A stretch of 64,000 nucleotides of DNA from Plasmodium relictum (GCF_900005765.1 NC_041682.1:598420-662419), one strand, 5' to 3'. Counted from the stretch's first letter, positions 42,108 through 60,723 are shown. Numbers and translations are program-made. Notes: a model not told the origin generated them from the sequence alone.

Positions 42108-44061
42108 AAGTAAAACAAACTTATTTAAATATGATGGAATAGATAAAAGATTAAATTCTTTCTTTTTAAATTCAAATTATAGTGAGAGTAATAATGATAA
42201 CAAAAATGTTCAACATATGAATTTTAAAAAGTGCGAAAAAGCATCTATTTTGCTTGACAATTTTAACATACTCAATCAAATTACTTTAAAAGAAGAAATT
42301 AAATGTTCTCAAAAAAATTCATTTAATGATTTTATCATATATAATTATGACAATAAAATATATGAAAATTCTGCAGATTCCAATTCTGCCACTTACGAAA
42401 AAGTTTTTGATTTAACTAAATTTAAAATTAAAGAAAAAAATTACGAAAATAGTTTAAATAAAAATTTACAATATGAAAATTATCAAAATATATATGAAAA
42501 TAAAACTAAGAATATATATTATAGTAATGAATATGAAAAAGATGATGATGTCTATTATCAAAAAATTGTTTGTAATAATTATAAAGATGGAGAACATGAT
42601 AATGGTAGTAATATTGATGAAAATCTAAATCATATCGACAGTTATCAAAATGAATATTATAATTACCATGATGAATTACAAAAATACAAAGGCATAGAAA
42701 AAAATGATTTTAAAAATACAAATATATGCAAAAATAATAAAAAAAGGAATAATTCTAAAAAAAAATATGAAAAATATAATTGTATTGAAAATATATTTGA
42801 TTTAAAAAAAGAAAAGGATTTAGTAGAGAAGAAAAAAAATAACTGGGATCAAATGGAAAATAAAAATGAAATGAGAAATAAAGTCGATATAGTAAATAAA
42901 AATAACAATAATAACAATAAAAAGAAATTTTTAAAAGAAAATAATGTTAAAATCATAAAGAAAAGTGAAGCTCAATTAAATTATGAAAAACTTTTAAAAG
43001 AAAAAGTTACTTTTCATGAAGAAGAAAAAGAAAAAATAAAAAAAAGTTTCGAACATAAATTGGAAGAAATAACAAAAAATTATGAAGAAGAAAAAGAGAA
43101 AAAAAAAAACTTAATAAATAATATTTACACTAAATATATTAATATAAAAAATCTATTAATAAAAGCAAATAATGAAAAACATAATTTAAAAGAAGAAAAT
43201 GATAAATTAAAAGAAGAATTAAAAAATCCGGCAAATTACTCTATAGAAAGTAATGTGTTAAATAATTATAAGGAGAAATTAGAGTATTATATATCTTTAT
43301 CAGAAAATAAAGACATTAAAATTAAAAATCTAGAGGAAGAATTGAAAACAATAAAAAAAAATCTACTTCAAAAAGAAGAAAAAAATTATATAATATCTGA
43401 AGAGAAAACAAATATGTATAAAATGAATATGCTATTGAAAAAGGATACTACACATTTGCAAAAAAAACTAGAAAACTTAAAAAATATAAAAGAAGAAATG
43501 AAAGAAATGTTATTTTACAAAGAAATGAAGATAAATTATTTAGTTAATATATTAAATATTTTAGATGAATCAATTATGAATGAAAATGAAATTCAAAAAC
43601 AACATAAAAACATAGAAAATGATAAAAAAGAGATAGATGCTATAAAAAATATAAATAAGAAAATTATAATAAAATCGATTCTTCATAAAATAAAAGATTT
43701 AAATAAAAAAATAAAAAAACATGGAGAAATACTCACAAATTTTCAAACTGAAGATGATAATTTTTTATATAATAAAGATGAGATAATAAGTAAAAACTAT
43801 CATAACAATAAAAAAGAGAAAAATGATAATGAATTATTTGATAATTATTTTAATTCGCAAAACTTTATTTTAAATGAAGACGAACATAATTTAATGAAGG
43901 AAAATGAAACTGTTGAAACTTTTTTTACAAATTATAACATAAATAATACAAATGATGTTCTTAAAAATAATTTAGAAGCAAAACTAGAAATACAAAGTAG
44001 ACAAAATTCAAATACAAAAGTAAAAATAAAAGGAACAAACAATAATAGCCAAATAATATAA
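42100..44061 (+). CDS. Coiled-coil protein of unknown function
   Basis: A single exon of 653 residues. The N-terminal about 280 residues are Asn/Tyr/Lys-rich and probably disordered. Residues about 290-510 are a long coiled coil (NYEKLLKEKVTFHEEEKEKI, KLEEITKNYEEEKEKKKNLI, LEYYISLSENKDIKIKNLEE, LQKKLENLKNIKEEMKEML) with leucines at heptad positions. A more conserved-looking piece follows the coil (FYKEMKINYLVNILNILDES), and another helix lies near 560 (SILHKIKDLNKKIKKHGEIL). No signal peptide or transmembrane segment is present. The architecture suits a centrosomal, inner-membrane-complex or other cytoskeletal scaffold, but no family is recognised, so none is claimed. Confidence 0.72.
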   Translation: MHKSKTNLFKYDGIDKRLNSFFLNSNYSESNNDNKNVQHMNFKKCEKASILLDNFNILNQITLKEEIKCSQKNSFNDFIIYNYDNKIYENSADSNSATYEKVFDLTKFKIKEKNYENSLNKNLQYENYQNIYENKTKNIYYSNEYEKDDDVYYQKIVCNNYKDGEHDNGSNIDENLNHIDSYQNEYYNYHDELQKYKGIEKNDFKNTNICKNNKKRNNSKKKYEKYNCIENIFDLKKEKDLVEKKKNNWDQMENKNEMRNKVDIVNKNNNNNNKKKFLKENNVKIIKKSEAQLNYEKLLKEKVTFHEEEKEKIKKSFEHKLEEITKNYEEEKEKKKNLINNIYTKYINIKNLLIKANNEKHNLKEENDKLKEELKNPANYSIESNVLNNYKEKLEYYISLSENKDIKIKNLEEELKTIKKNLLQKEEKNYIISEEKTNMYKMNMLLKKDTTHLQKKLENLKNIKEEMKEMLFYKEMKINYLVNILNILDESIMNENEIQKQHKNIENDKKEIDAIKNINKKIIIKSILHKIKDLNKKIKKHGEILTNFQTEDDNFLYNKDEIISKNYHNNKKEKNDNELFDNYFNSQNFILNEDEHNLMKENETVETFFTNYNINNTNDVLKNNLEAKLEIQSRQNSNTKVKIKGTNNNSQII

Positions 44062-44676
44062 TTATAATTAGTGATAATGATAAAATAGACTATATAAATC
44101 ATTCAAATTTATAACATTTATTTCATATATATAATATAAAATAAAATATTATTTGCTAGTGTACTCAGTTATATATATAGATAGAAAAGAAAAAAGAATT
44201 TTTTTAAAATTTAAATATTTGCTATTAGTAAAAAAAGAAAGAAAATTTTAGGATCTAATTATAATATGAAGTATCCACTTCTTAACTAATCTTGAAAATT
44301 AAATTAACTTTATAAAGCTAATTTAAAATATTATGAATAATAAACAAAATATAGTAATGAACATAAATTTACACCTTTTAATTTAGGAATAAAAAATATG
44401 AATGCAACATTGCATAATTATCCTTTATAAAAAAAAGAAAAAAAAATTAGTGTTTATACAAAAAAAAAAAAAAGAAAAAAGAAAAAAGAAAAAGCTATTT
44501 CTTGTAAGCATAGCATATTTTAAAAACTATATATATATTTATTATAAAATAAAAATAGTAAAAGATTTAATAAAAAAGATGTATGTTTTTAAAAAATAAA
44601 AAAATTATACGGTCATTTATAAAAATAGACCCAAATTAAATCTCAGACAAAAAAAATAAAATAAAATAAAATAAAA

Positions 44677-44711
<35 letters not shown>

Positions 44712-44728
44712 AATAAATTTAGAATTAT
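44062..44728. other. Convergent intergenic region with A/T minisatellite
   Basis: About 670 bases between two stop codons. It holds both 3' UTRs and a pentamer/tetramer A/T repeat at about 44655-44718. A plus-strand open stretch at 44402-44599 is composed of simple A-rich codons and is not accepted as a gene. Confidence 0.5.
44655..44718 (+). repeat. (AAAAT)n grading into (AAAT)n microsatellite
   Basis: About five AAAAT units followed by about nine AAAT units without interruption, in a convergent 3' region. Expected to vary in length between isolates. Confidence 0.8.
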
Positions 44729-45085
44729 TTATTTTTTCTTTTTTTTTTTTTTTGTATTTTCCTCCTGTATTATAAAAAAAAAAAAATAAAATTTATATTT
44801 CATATTTTTTACTTTTTTATAATAAATAAAATATAATTTTTTTTCTTAGTCTTACCTCAATTATTTCATTAGCTAATAAATTAGCCTTTTCAGTAGTTTC
44901 TTTTAATTTTTTTTCTTTTATTTTTTGTTTTTTTATTGTATTTTTTAATTCTTCTTTTTTTTTTTTTTCTTCTTCTGCTTTTGCTTTATTGTGATGATAA
45001 ATTTTGTATGCATCCGATATAATTGATTCTCCTAAACAATTTTAAAAAAATAAGTAAAATTTAGAGCATATCATAAAATAAATAA

Positions 45086-45123
<38 letters not shown>

Positions 45124-45950
45124 ATTTTTTTTATTATGAGTACCCCATTTATTTGTTAAACAGTTGGCTTCAAATATGATTCTGTTAAATTCTTCTAAAA
45201 AATCGTCACATTGCTTATAAAAAAAAAAAAAAAATAGATAATTGAAAGAACAAAAAATTATAAAATTATGAAAAATAATTGTATAAATATATATATGCAA
45301 ATTTATGAATTCATAAATGTTAATACTCCATCGAGCTGTTTCGACATGTTATCATCAATATAATAATTATTATATAATCTATATTTTTTATTTTTGTCTT
45401 GAAATATTTTATTGCAAATAGGTAAAAAACAAATAGCTTTCTTTAGTAATAAAACTTTTAATTTTACTACATCTTCATTTGCTAATTTTCTAATAAAGAA
45501 AATAAAATTAAAAAATAATTAGATAAATATATATATATATATAAAATGAATTAGAAAGGTTAACCTCATCCAATTATTTTGGGGATCATCAACTTCATTG
45601 TCTTCTATATATTTAGTATCATTATAAATATCATCTAGTATATTTTCTATATATTGTACATTTTGTTTATATTTTTCATTTTTAATTTCACCATTTAATT
45701 CTTCGAGTATATCAGTATTATAATTAGCTTCTATACCTCTTTCAATTTTTAGATAATATTTATACTTCTCTATTTCATATTTATTTGAAAAATTATCATA
45801 TGTTTCATATTGTTTATTGTCATATTTTAAACAACTAAAAAATTCATTTCTTTTATTTTTTTCATGAATAAATTTTGACACATTTCTATATACGAAAAAA
45901 GAAAATATCAAAAAAGGAATTATAACAAAAACTACGTATAAGAATAGCAT
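44729..45950 (-). CDS. SEC66: SEC66/SEC71-like subunit of the ER protein translocon
   Basis: Five exons (45565-45950, 45327-45489, 45144-45213, 44856-45031, 44729-44764; phases 2, 0, 1, 0) give 276 residues. A single N-terminal membrane anchor (residues about 2-21, FLYVVFVIIPFLIFSFFVYR) is followed by a soluble domain. That domain follows the Sec66 family order: DDPQNNWMRKLANEDVVKLK, LLLKKAICFLPICNKI, YRLYNNYYIDDNMSKQL, then FLEEFNRIIFEANCLTNKWG (yeast Sec66 has ELKDIIQEANSLKPGWGQTI). A Lys/Glu coiled tail ends the protein. Yeast Sec66 forms the SEC62/63 complex for post-translational entry into the ER. The match is by pattern only and the family is poorly conserved, so the name needs a profile search. 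Intron 1 has a GTTAAC donor. Confidence 0.72.
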
Positions 45951-46121
45951 CTTTAAAGAAAAAAAAATGTATTTATTAATGTATACACATAAAAACAATT
46001 TTTTTTTTTTTTTTTCTTGACAAATTAGAATATTTTCCAACACTTTTTATTTGTGATTATTAAATTACAAATAAAAAAAAATAAAAAAAATAAATATAAG
46101 TAAATAAATAAATAAAATAAG

Positions 46122-46160
<39 letters not shown>

Positions 46161-47998
46161 ATATATATATATATAAAATTTAATACAACAAAACAGAGAA
46201 AAAAAAAACCTTAATATGTTTTTTATATTTAATTTTTTTTTTTTTTTATTAATTTTAATATAAGATAAACATAGTACAATTCTTTAAGTTATTTAGTATA
46301 TGCAATTATTTCTTATGAAAGATAAAAATGAAAATACAAAAAATATATCAAAAATGAATGAAAATATTCATTAATTTAAAAACCAAAAATTTTTAAAATG
46401 AAAAATTTGATTATTATACAATAATATAGATTATTAGAATAAAACAGCACTTTTGGTTTTCCATATTTTTATTGGAACATTATTGTAAATATTAGTATTA
46501 CTATAAAATTAAAAAAAAATGATTTTTTTTTAAATGAAGTAATTCTAACAATAGTTATATAAAGAATTCTAAATATAATTATATGCATTTGTACATATAC
46601 TTTTTTTGTTATAATAATATATTGCATAATATAACTGTAACTTTTTATATTTTCTTGGATAATATTTTTGTGCAGTAATTAGGATTTCTTATCTAAATAT
46701 GTTTTAGGATGTATGATATTTTATTCTTTTTTTTTTTTTTTTTGTCTTTTTGAAATTCAATATTATTTTATTAACTATAAAAAGAATTTTATGAATTACT
46801 GTAAACATAATTAAGAAAATATAATGGTTTTATTTTATAAACTAGAATTAGAGTTATTGAACTAAAAGTTGTTGATATTTTCCTATTGAAATTATTATTT
46901 TTATATTTTTTCTTTTCAATAAAAATAGTATGAAACGACTATATAATCGAAAATAATATTTTATAATATCTTATAATGTTAATGTATAAATATTATAAGA
47001 CAACATTAAGTGAAATGAGTTACTAATAAAATTAAATTGTGATACTATTGATAAGTAAATTAAGATTTGTATAACATTACAATTCAACAATTATTCATAA
47101 AAATTATAAAATAAATGTAAAAATACGTATTATTTAAAAAATTTTTTTTTTATAATATTACACTATTAGAATTTTATGCTTCTTAAAATTATCGTGTATT
47201 TCAATGAGTTGTGTGAAATAATAAAAAAAAAAAAAAAAAATTAAGAAAAATGAAATTTGTGTGAAAAAAAAAAAAAATAAATTGATTATAATAAAATAAT
47301 TTTTCAGGTTTATTTAAAAAAAAAAAATATATATTTTTTTGTATTAAATCTATCACAATACTTTTTTTTTTTTTTTTTCTTAATAGCTTTATAGTATTTT
47401 TACATTGTATAATATTTTTTTATTTGCATTTCTCTATACGTTTTTTAATTCATATTTTTTTTAATTTTTCTTATATATAAAAAAAAAAAAAATCTAATAA
47501 TTTTGCACCTTTTTTTTTTTTTTATTTTGAATTTATGAAAAATAACAAAAATAAGTAAAAGAATGTTGTATATATAAATAAAATAAATATATCTAGAATA
47601 AATAAAGTTTTATAATTATATTTATTATATTATTTTTTTTTATATTTTTTTTTATTTTTTTTACTGAGCATGCCAATTTTTTAAAAAGATGAAGTAAAAA
47701 AAAAAAAAAATTTGATTTTTTGTGTGTTTAAGAAGACTTTGATTTTGTTTTATACATACTTTTTTTTTTTTTTTTTCATTTGATATTTTAAGTTGTTTAT
47801 TAATTTCATATTTATACATAGATTGGTGTATTATAGTTTATGCTATTTTAAAATTAAGAAAAACATTAAAAAATCAATTAATTAGTAAATATATTTTTAA
47901 TTTTTTAATCCTATTTCCTTTATTTTCTAAAAACAACAACAAAGAAAAAAAAGGCAAAAAGTAAAAAGATAAAAAAAAGAGTTTTTTTATGAGCAAAT
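45951..47998. promoter_or_regulatory. Divergent intergenic region, SEC66/Sel1 protein
   Basis: About 2.05 kb between two start codons. An (AAAT)n repeat lies at about 46097-46165, close to the SEC66 start. Slightly less AT-rich sequence occurs near 46430-46480 and 46660-46720 without any ORF or clear stem. It should hold both promoters. Confidence 0.5.
46097..46175 (+). repeat. (AAAT)n microsatellite running into (AT)n
   Basis: About sixteen AAAT-type units with two imperfect breaks, ending in a short AT dinucleotide tract, in the SEC66 upstream region. Confidence 0.8.
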
Positions 47999-54238
<6,240 letters not shown>

Positions 54239-54846
54239 TATATATATATATTATGTATATTTAATTAGTTATTTTTTATTTTTTTTTGTTTATAATAATT
54301 TAAAATTCCTTTTTTTTGTAATTATGACTTCTTAAAATACAAAAATTTTATATATATAAAGTATGTATATGTATATACATTTATATATAATTTTTTTTTC
54401 ACGTTTATAAATGTGATATTTTTTTTTTTTTTTTATTTTTCCATCAATTTGTAAAAGAATATTTCATTTCAATATTTATTCTTTTTTCCTTTTTTTTTTT
54501 TTTTTTCTTTATCATTATAAATTTAATTCTTTAATTTTTTTTTTTTTTCCACTGTTATTTGATAATTAATAAATTATTAATTTAAAAAAAAAGAAAAAGA
54601 GAGCACATAATAAATTAAAATATATTTATCGATATTATATCATAATAGAATGATAAATTTATAATTATTATTATTTTAAAAAAAAAAATTATAATAAGAT
54701 ATTTCTTTTATTGTCATATGAAAGTTAAAAAAGGAAAATTTAAGTTACATTTTTATATGTAATATAGTAAATAAATAATAACTTTAAGAATTTACTAAAA
54801 AATATTAGATTATTTTTTATTTTTTTATTTTTCTATATATGTTTGA
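54239..54846. other. Convergent intergenic region, Sel1 protein/CAP-H2
   Basis: About 610 bases between two stop codons, poly(T)-rich. Both 3' UTRs lie here; nothing else is recognised. Confidence 0.5.
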
Positions 54847-57088
54847 TTAAATTTTATGAGGCTTTTTTTTTAAAGGTAATATATCTTTTATACCATTAAA
54901 TGCATCCGTTTTTCTTTTTTTATCTTTTATAGTAAAACTTGTATTTTTAAATCTCTTGGAAAAACTTAAGTATTCTTGTACATTTTCTCTTTTTATATGA
55001 ATTTCGTAATTACTAACATCATTTGAACTGTTCTTATCATTTAATTTTTTTATATCTAAAATCCCTACATTTATTAGCATCAATGTTGTTAAAAAGTTTC
55101 TACATATTTGATACTGATCTTTATCTTTTAAAATATTTGAGAAATATATCTTATCTCCGCTATTCATAGTATAGTTAATGATACTCTTTTTATAATCATC
55201 CACATCATATTTTGGTTGTTTTCTTAAAATTTCTAATTTTTCTTCAAGAAATAAATTCCATTTATTTACCCTACAAAATTAAAATAAATTAATAAACTAG
55301 AAATATTATATATTAGACAAAATAAAAAGACAAAAAACAAGCTATAAAATATAATATAATATAATAAAATATAATGAAATAAAATATAATAAAATAAAAT
55401 ATAATAAAATAAAATATAATAAAATAAAATATAATAAAATATAATGAAATAAAATATTACCTGTCATGAATTTCATCATCAAATGAAACAAAAAATTGAT
55501 CTGAATCTTTTTTTTCAAACACTTCTAAAGGAAAGTTATTAATATCATCATTAAATGATCTGGCATCAACAAAATTATCTAAAGTTAATTTTTCTTCAAT
55601 TAATCGATTTTCTTGATTTTTTCCATCATTAAATTCATCATCTATTAATATTTCACAATCGTAGTTTGGCTTATCATCATAAAAATCTAAGGAAAAAAAT
55701 TTCTCAACGTTTTTTCTTCTTTTTAAATCTTTTATTAAATTATAGATTAGCGGTTCTAAATAATAAAAAGAGAAGTTTAAACCTAATTTTTGAGTATATA
55801 ATTCAGGTATTTTTATTTGATGAAATATTTTTTGATCATTTGAATATTTTTGATTATATGTTTCTTTTTCTTTTTCTTTTTCTTTTTCATCTTGATTTTC
55901 TTTATCACTTATTTCTTCTTTTCCATTTTTTTCATTCTTAATGTTTTTTTTTATTATATCTAAAATTTCGTTAGGTTGCATATATCTGAAAAAGTCATCA
56001 CAATTTTTTATGTTTTGACAATTTAAAACATAATAATTAGGTAATATTTTGATATCAGTCTCTACTGTTAAGGATTTATTTCCATCTGTATGAGTATTTT
56101 CATCTAATATATAAAAACATTTTTTTTGCTCATCATATTTATTTAAAATATTTTTTTTATTTCTTAAAATACCAAGTGAAAAATCATAATCAAAAAAATC
56201 TTGTTTAAATAAAAATATATCAAAACACAATTTCTCACACAATAAGTCTCCAATATGATTAATTTTATATATATCTTCAACATTTCTTTTTTCTTCAATA
56301 TATTTACTTAAATTATTTGATAAGTAGGTAGAATGCCTAGAAAAAAAATCATATTTTTCAAATAAAATTGTACTATTTTTATTTTGAATAGAAAAATTAA
56401 ATTGATCATTTATAAAAATATTATAATCATTTATATCTAATAATAATACCCCATCATTTTCAAGAAACATTTTATCAAAATTCAAAGAATTTAAGGAGTT
56501 TTTTTCTAATATCTCAAATTCATTAATATGTTCTATTCCATTGTTTGATTCAAGATCATTTTTTGTATTGCTATTGTTATTTAATGTATTTATTTCGCCA
56601 TCATTATTTTCTTTTTTTTTAATATTTTCAGAAAATAAAAAAGTAGGTAATGGAATTGTTTTTACTAATAAATCATCTTCTATTATTTCATTTTCACTTG
56701 CAGTATTTTTTAAGTTTTTTATTTCATTAATAAATAAATATTCTTCTTCATAAGCTGTAATTAACTGTTTTTTTGAAGAATTACTATTTTTATTTTCTTT
56801 GTAAATATTATACAATGTATTATGAGCTAAATTATGTAAATATTCAATTTTTTGACTAAATATTTTAACACAATTTTCAACAAAAATAGCAGCAGAAGTG
56901 AAACTGTTCATAAAGTCTTTTTCATTTTCGTTTTCATTTATTTTTTCTGAATTTTCGAAAATATTTTTGTCTAAATGATTTAAAAATCCTTGTAGTGTAC
57001 TAGTTAAATCAAAATTTATACACTCATTTGTGTTATTACATTTTTGTAAATTTTGCATTAAAATACTTAGTTCATCTGAAGAAGACAT
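54847..57088 (-). CDS. CAPH2: Condensin-2 complex subunit H2 (CAP-H2 kleisin)
   Basis: Two exons (55461-57088, 54847-55270; phase 2) give 683 residues, close to human NCAPH2 (about 605). The N-terminal block AAIFVENCVKIFSQKIEYLH followed by NLAHNTLYNIYKEN matches CAP-H2 ([20 protein letters not shown], then LVYQALDFI), the helix that binds the SMC neck. Across the intron, HDRVNKWNLFLEEKLEILRK then QPKYDVDDYKKSIINY matches the CAP-H2 end (RLEALQQQPAFDIHDYGNQV), the winged helix that binds the partner SMC head. The final QICRNFLTTLMLINVG matches EVCRSMLASLQLAN. The middle is acidic and Asn-rich. CAP-H2 closes the condensin II ring for chromosome compaction and segregation. The intron carries a 15-base tandem repeat. 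Confidence 0.85.
55346..55455 (+). repeat. 15-bp A/T minisatellite in the CAP-H2 intron
   Basis: Four or more tandem copies of AAAATATAATAAAAT, flanked on both sides by variant units containing ATAATGAAAT. It fills most of the 190-base intron (55271-55460) and lies next to the 5' splice site on the minus strand. Confidence 0.85.
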
Positions 57089-57242
57089 TATAAGTAAATG
57101 AACAATAAAATAAAAAAGACATTAAAAATTAAATTTGAAATTATAAATATTCAAGTATAAGAACATATGTTATCAATAATGGGAACTTTTATTATTAATA
57201 ATAATAATAGTAATTACATTAGTGTTATTAATTTTTTTTATA

Positions 57243-57309
<67 letters not shown>

Positions 57310-57915
57310 GTAATAAAATTTTAAAAAATTATAATTTAACTGAATAATTTATTTAAAAACTAAAAAAAAAAAAAAAAAAAAACCAACAAATATTAAATAC
57401 AAGAAATAAAATATTAGACACACATTAAAATATTAATAAATTAATAAGTAAGAACATATTTGTAGAAACATTAAAATATATATATATATATATACATTGC
57501 ATATAAAATAAGAAAAAAAAACAAATAAAGTGCCATATATTTCAAAATAATTTCAAAATATTATATTTTCTTTTTTTTTTTTTAGTTTTACTTTAAAGCA
57601 TTATATATTTTTATGTATTCATTTTAATGAAAAAAATTTATATTTTTATATTATGTATGCATTAAAAGACAAAAAATTTCATCATTATGATAATTTAAAG
57701 AGGAAGAAAAAAAAAAGATAAAATAAAATAGAAAAAAATATATATAAAATAATAATATTAAATAGAATAATATATATATAAAATGAAATGAAACACAAAA
57801 AAATAAAAATGTATGTATCTACTATTAACAAAATTTTTTTTTAATTTTGTTAAATATCAACATTAAAAAAATAATTAGAATGTTAATATGTTGCATATTA
57901 TACTTTTTTGATATA
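57089..57915. other. Intergenic region with long (AT)n tract
   Basis: About 830 bases between CAP-H2 (start) and the exonuclease (stop), both minus strand. It holds the CAP-H2 promoter and the exonuclease 3' UTR. The outstanding feature is the 56-base AT dinucleotide run. Confidence 0.5.
57247..57302. repeat. (AT)28 microsatellite
   Basis: An uninterrupted AT dinucleotide run of about 56 bases, the longest in the window. Self-complementary, it can extrude as a cruciform and is expected to vary in length. Confidence 0.9.
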
Positions 57916-59244
57916 TTACTTGTAATTAATTATTATACTTTTTCGTAATAATTTGTGTAAGGAATATTTATCTACAAAATTTTGAAATTCTTGGAAATTT
58001 TTAATGTTTGTTTGTTTGTAATCATTTAATTCTAACGATTGATTCGTTTCACATTTTAGCTTAATAAGCTTTCTAAATATATTTATATTTTCTAAATTAT
58101 TAAGAAATATATTGTGTAATTTGCTTGGTAGTTTATGTAAATTCTTTAATATGTTGTCAATATTATAGTATTCTTTTAATAAGCACTTACTTGTTTTATC
58201 ACCAATATTAGGAACACCTGATATTCCATCTGTTTTATCACCAGCTAAAATTAGGTAATCACAGTACTGATCAGGCATTATATTATATTCTTCATAAAAT
58301 AAATTAGAGTCAACTAAACGATATTTTTTATTTGGTTGGCATACATATACTTTCATATTATTAAAATTGTTATATTCTAAAAGCTGCAATAAATCTTTAT
58401 CACTAGAAACAACAATAACACGTAATTCTCTCTGAGAATCGTTTTTTTTTTTATTTTCGTAGTCTTTTGTTATCTCATCTTTTCCATTCATTTCTTTAAA
58501 ATCATCACTATTTTCATTTAATTTTCTGTTATCTTCATCATTTTTATAAATATCATATGTTTTACTCTTTATTGTATTATAAATATTATCAACGATCCTA
58601 GCAATATAATTATCACTCTCTATATTAGTTGAACTAATAGTTTTTATACCAATAAGATCACAAAAGTTACTAACAATTTTAAGTTGTTCATAAATTTCTT
58701 CTGGATTTTTTTTTCTAAATATTTTATAATTTGCATATATCTTTTTTTTATTGTCATTTGATGTTTTAGAATCAAATACAATAACAACATAAGATGGTAA
58801 GAATAAATTATAAATTTTATTTAATGATTGAATAAATCCATATATAGTGCTTAAATTTATTTCGTTATCATTTTTTAGAAAAGGCATACCAAAGAAATTT
58901 TTAAATAAAATAGACGATCCATCAACTATTAAAAATGTTTCATAATTCCCAATTTTTTCTATTTTTTCTTCTTTTTTTTTTCTTTTTACGTTTATTTTTG
59001 AAATGAATTTTCTTTTTGTTAGAAATTTGTTTATAGAATAAAACTCCCTTAATGACGATTCTAAAAATGTTAAATTATTTAAGTTTTTCTTTGAAAATAT
59101 ATATTTATTTTTCTTAATTTTCGCTTTACTGAATAAAAGAAAATATTTGATAGAAATAATTATTATATAAAATTTTTTATTCATTTTTATTTCTGAGATT
59201 TTTTTTATTAATTTCCTAAATACCATCAATCTAAATATGTTCAT
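57916..59244 (-). CDS. PolA-like 5'-3' exonuclease, apicoplast type
   Basis: A single exon of 442 residues. The nuclease domain (about 100-435) is of the bacterial Pol I N-terminal type, not FEN1: FLIVDGSSILFKNFFGMP with the first metal Asp108, YVVIVFDSKTS, SNFCDLIGIKTISSTNIESD, VIVVSSDKDLLQLL (Asp pair), and LILAGDKTDGISGVPNIGDK, the helix-three-turn-helix with its Asp. The N-terminus is a two-part apicoplast leader: a hydrophobic segment (KFYIIIISIKYFLLFS, about 24-39) then a Lys/Asn-rich transit region. Known role of this malaria enzyme: flap and primer processing in apicoplast DNA repair and replication. Met21 is a possible alternative start that would put the hydrophobic segment at the very N-terminus. 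An acidic insert (encoded near 58430-58560) splits the nuclease domain. Confidence 0.92.
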   Translation of the reverse strand: MNIFRLMVFRKLIKKISEIKMNKKFYIIIISIKYFLLFSKAKIKKNKYIFSKKNLNNLTFLESSLREFYSINKFLTKRKFISKINVKRKKKEEKIEKIGNYETFLIVDGSSILFKNFFGMPFLKNDNEINLSTIYGFIQSLNKIYNLFLPSYVVIVFDSKTSNDNKKKIYANYKIFRKKNPEEIYEQLKIVSNFCDLIGIKTISSTNIESDNYIARIVDNIYNTIKSKTYDIYKNDEDNRKLNENSDDFKEMNGKDEITKDYENKKKNDSQRELRVIVVSSDKDLLQLLEYNNFNNMKVYVCQPNKKYRLVDSNLFYEEYNIMPDQYCDYLILAGDKTDGISGVPNIGDKTSKCLLKEYYNIDNILKNLHKLPSKLHNIFLNNLENINIFRKLIKLKCETNQSLELNDYKQTNIKNFQEFQNFVDKYSLHKLLRKSIIINYK

Positions 59245-60674
59245 GTTCTTACATGTTTTCTTAATTTTTCTTTTTATTTTTTTTAATTTTTACTAAATAA
59301 AAAATATATAAACTCATCATCCAAATTTTATTATTTTATTTTTTTTTATTAATGATCTTAACATCATAAAAAAAAAAAAATATAATAAAATAAAAATAAA
59401 AATTAGCTTGCCATTTATTTATGAGGAAATTAAAATATTAGTGTTTTTTATGTTGCTTTTCTCTTTTTTCATTTTTATTATTTTATTTCCTTTATTTCCT
59501 TTTTTTTTTTTTTTTTTTTAATCTATTTTTGATTTTTACTTTTTTTGTGTTAACTATTCTTTATATTAGATAAATTTTAAACATCATCCTTTTTTTTTAA
59601 TAATAATACAAGATTTATATAGAAAAATAATACATAATTTATGTCAATGGGTAAAGTGGCTTCTTATATTTTAGTTAAGAAAACTAAAATTATTTTTTTT
59701 TGTATCTTATTTGTTGTTTAAAATATTTTATAAAGAGAAAAAATATAAGAAAAATTAATAAAATATCAAAAATGAAAATATTAAATACTTTTTTTAAATG
59801 GTGCAAACAAAAAAAATAAATAGAGGCGTATGTATATCCATTTTGTAGATTTATGCTTTTTTTTTTCTTTTTTTTTAATAAACTATATTAAAATTATAAG
59901 ATAAAAAGAAAAAAAATATATTACTTTTATATGTTTACATAAAACTTAAATCATTATATTGTCTTCTATTAATCCATTCGATAATATTTTTCATTTTAAG
60001 TACATACACAAAAAAAGAATTAAAAATATATCATCCACATATTTGTTCTTTTTTTTTTTTATTGTTATTTAAAAAAAATGTGAGGAAAATATAAGAAAAA
60101 AAGTGAAAGTTATAAATGATATATTTTTAAAAGACTTGATGAAAATGCATATATATGGAATTTAAAAAGTATAAAAAAAAAAAAAAAAAACTTATAAAGG
60201 TATAAAAATATATATGTTTTTGTCAATATCTAATTATCTATATGCTAAAATAAAACATCAAAAATTTGAATAAAAATTTAAGTATATTTTCAATATGAAC
60301 AACTACCTAAAATTGAAAAAAAAAAAAGAAAAAAATAAAGTTCTACACTATTGAACTAATTGAACAAATCAAATTTTTTAAGTTATTGCTAAAAATATTA
60401 TAGTACTTTTATTTTTCTTTTCTAATTATTATAATTTTAATTATTATATTTAGATAATATATATATATGTATATTAAAGAATTGTGTTTCTATTTATATT
60501 CAATTTTTCTTTTAATTTATCTATTATTAATTATGTAAGATATGTCTTTATATACATTATATATATATATGCATTCTTTTTAATTTATCATTTATTAATA
60601 TATTAATATTTTAAAGTATTTTATTATTATAAAACATTTCTAAAATTATTTATTTGGCTTATTTAGTTTATTTT

Positions 60675-60723
<49 letters not shown>

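Noticed and set aside
44402-44599. 65-codon plus-strand frame after the coiled-coil gene
   Set aside because: Dominated by poly-Lys from A tracts; no signal for a start or family.
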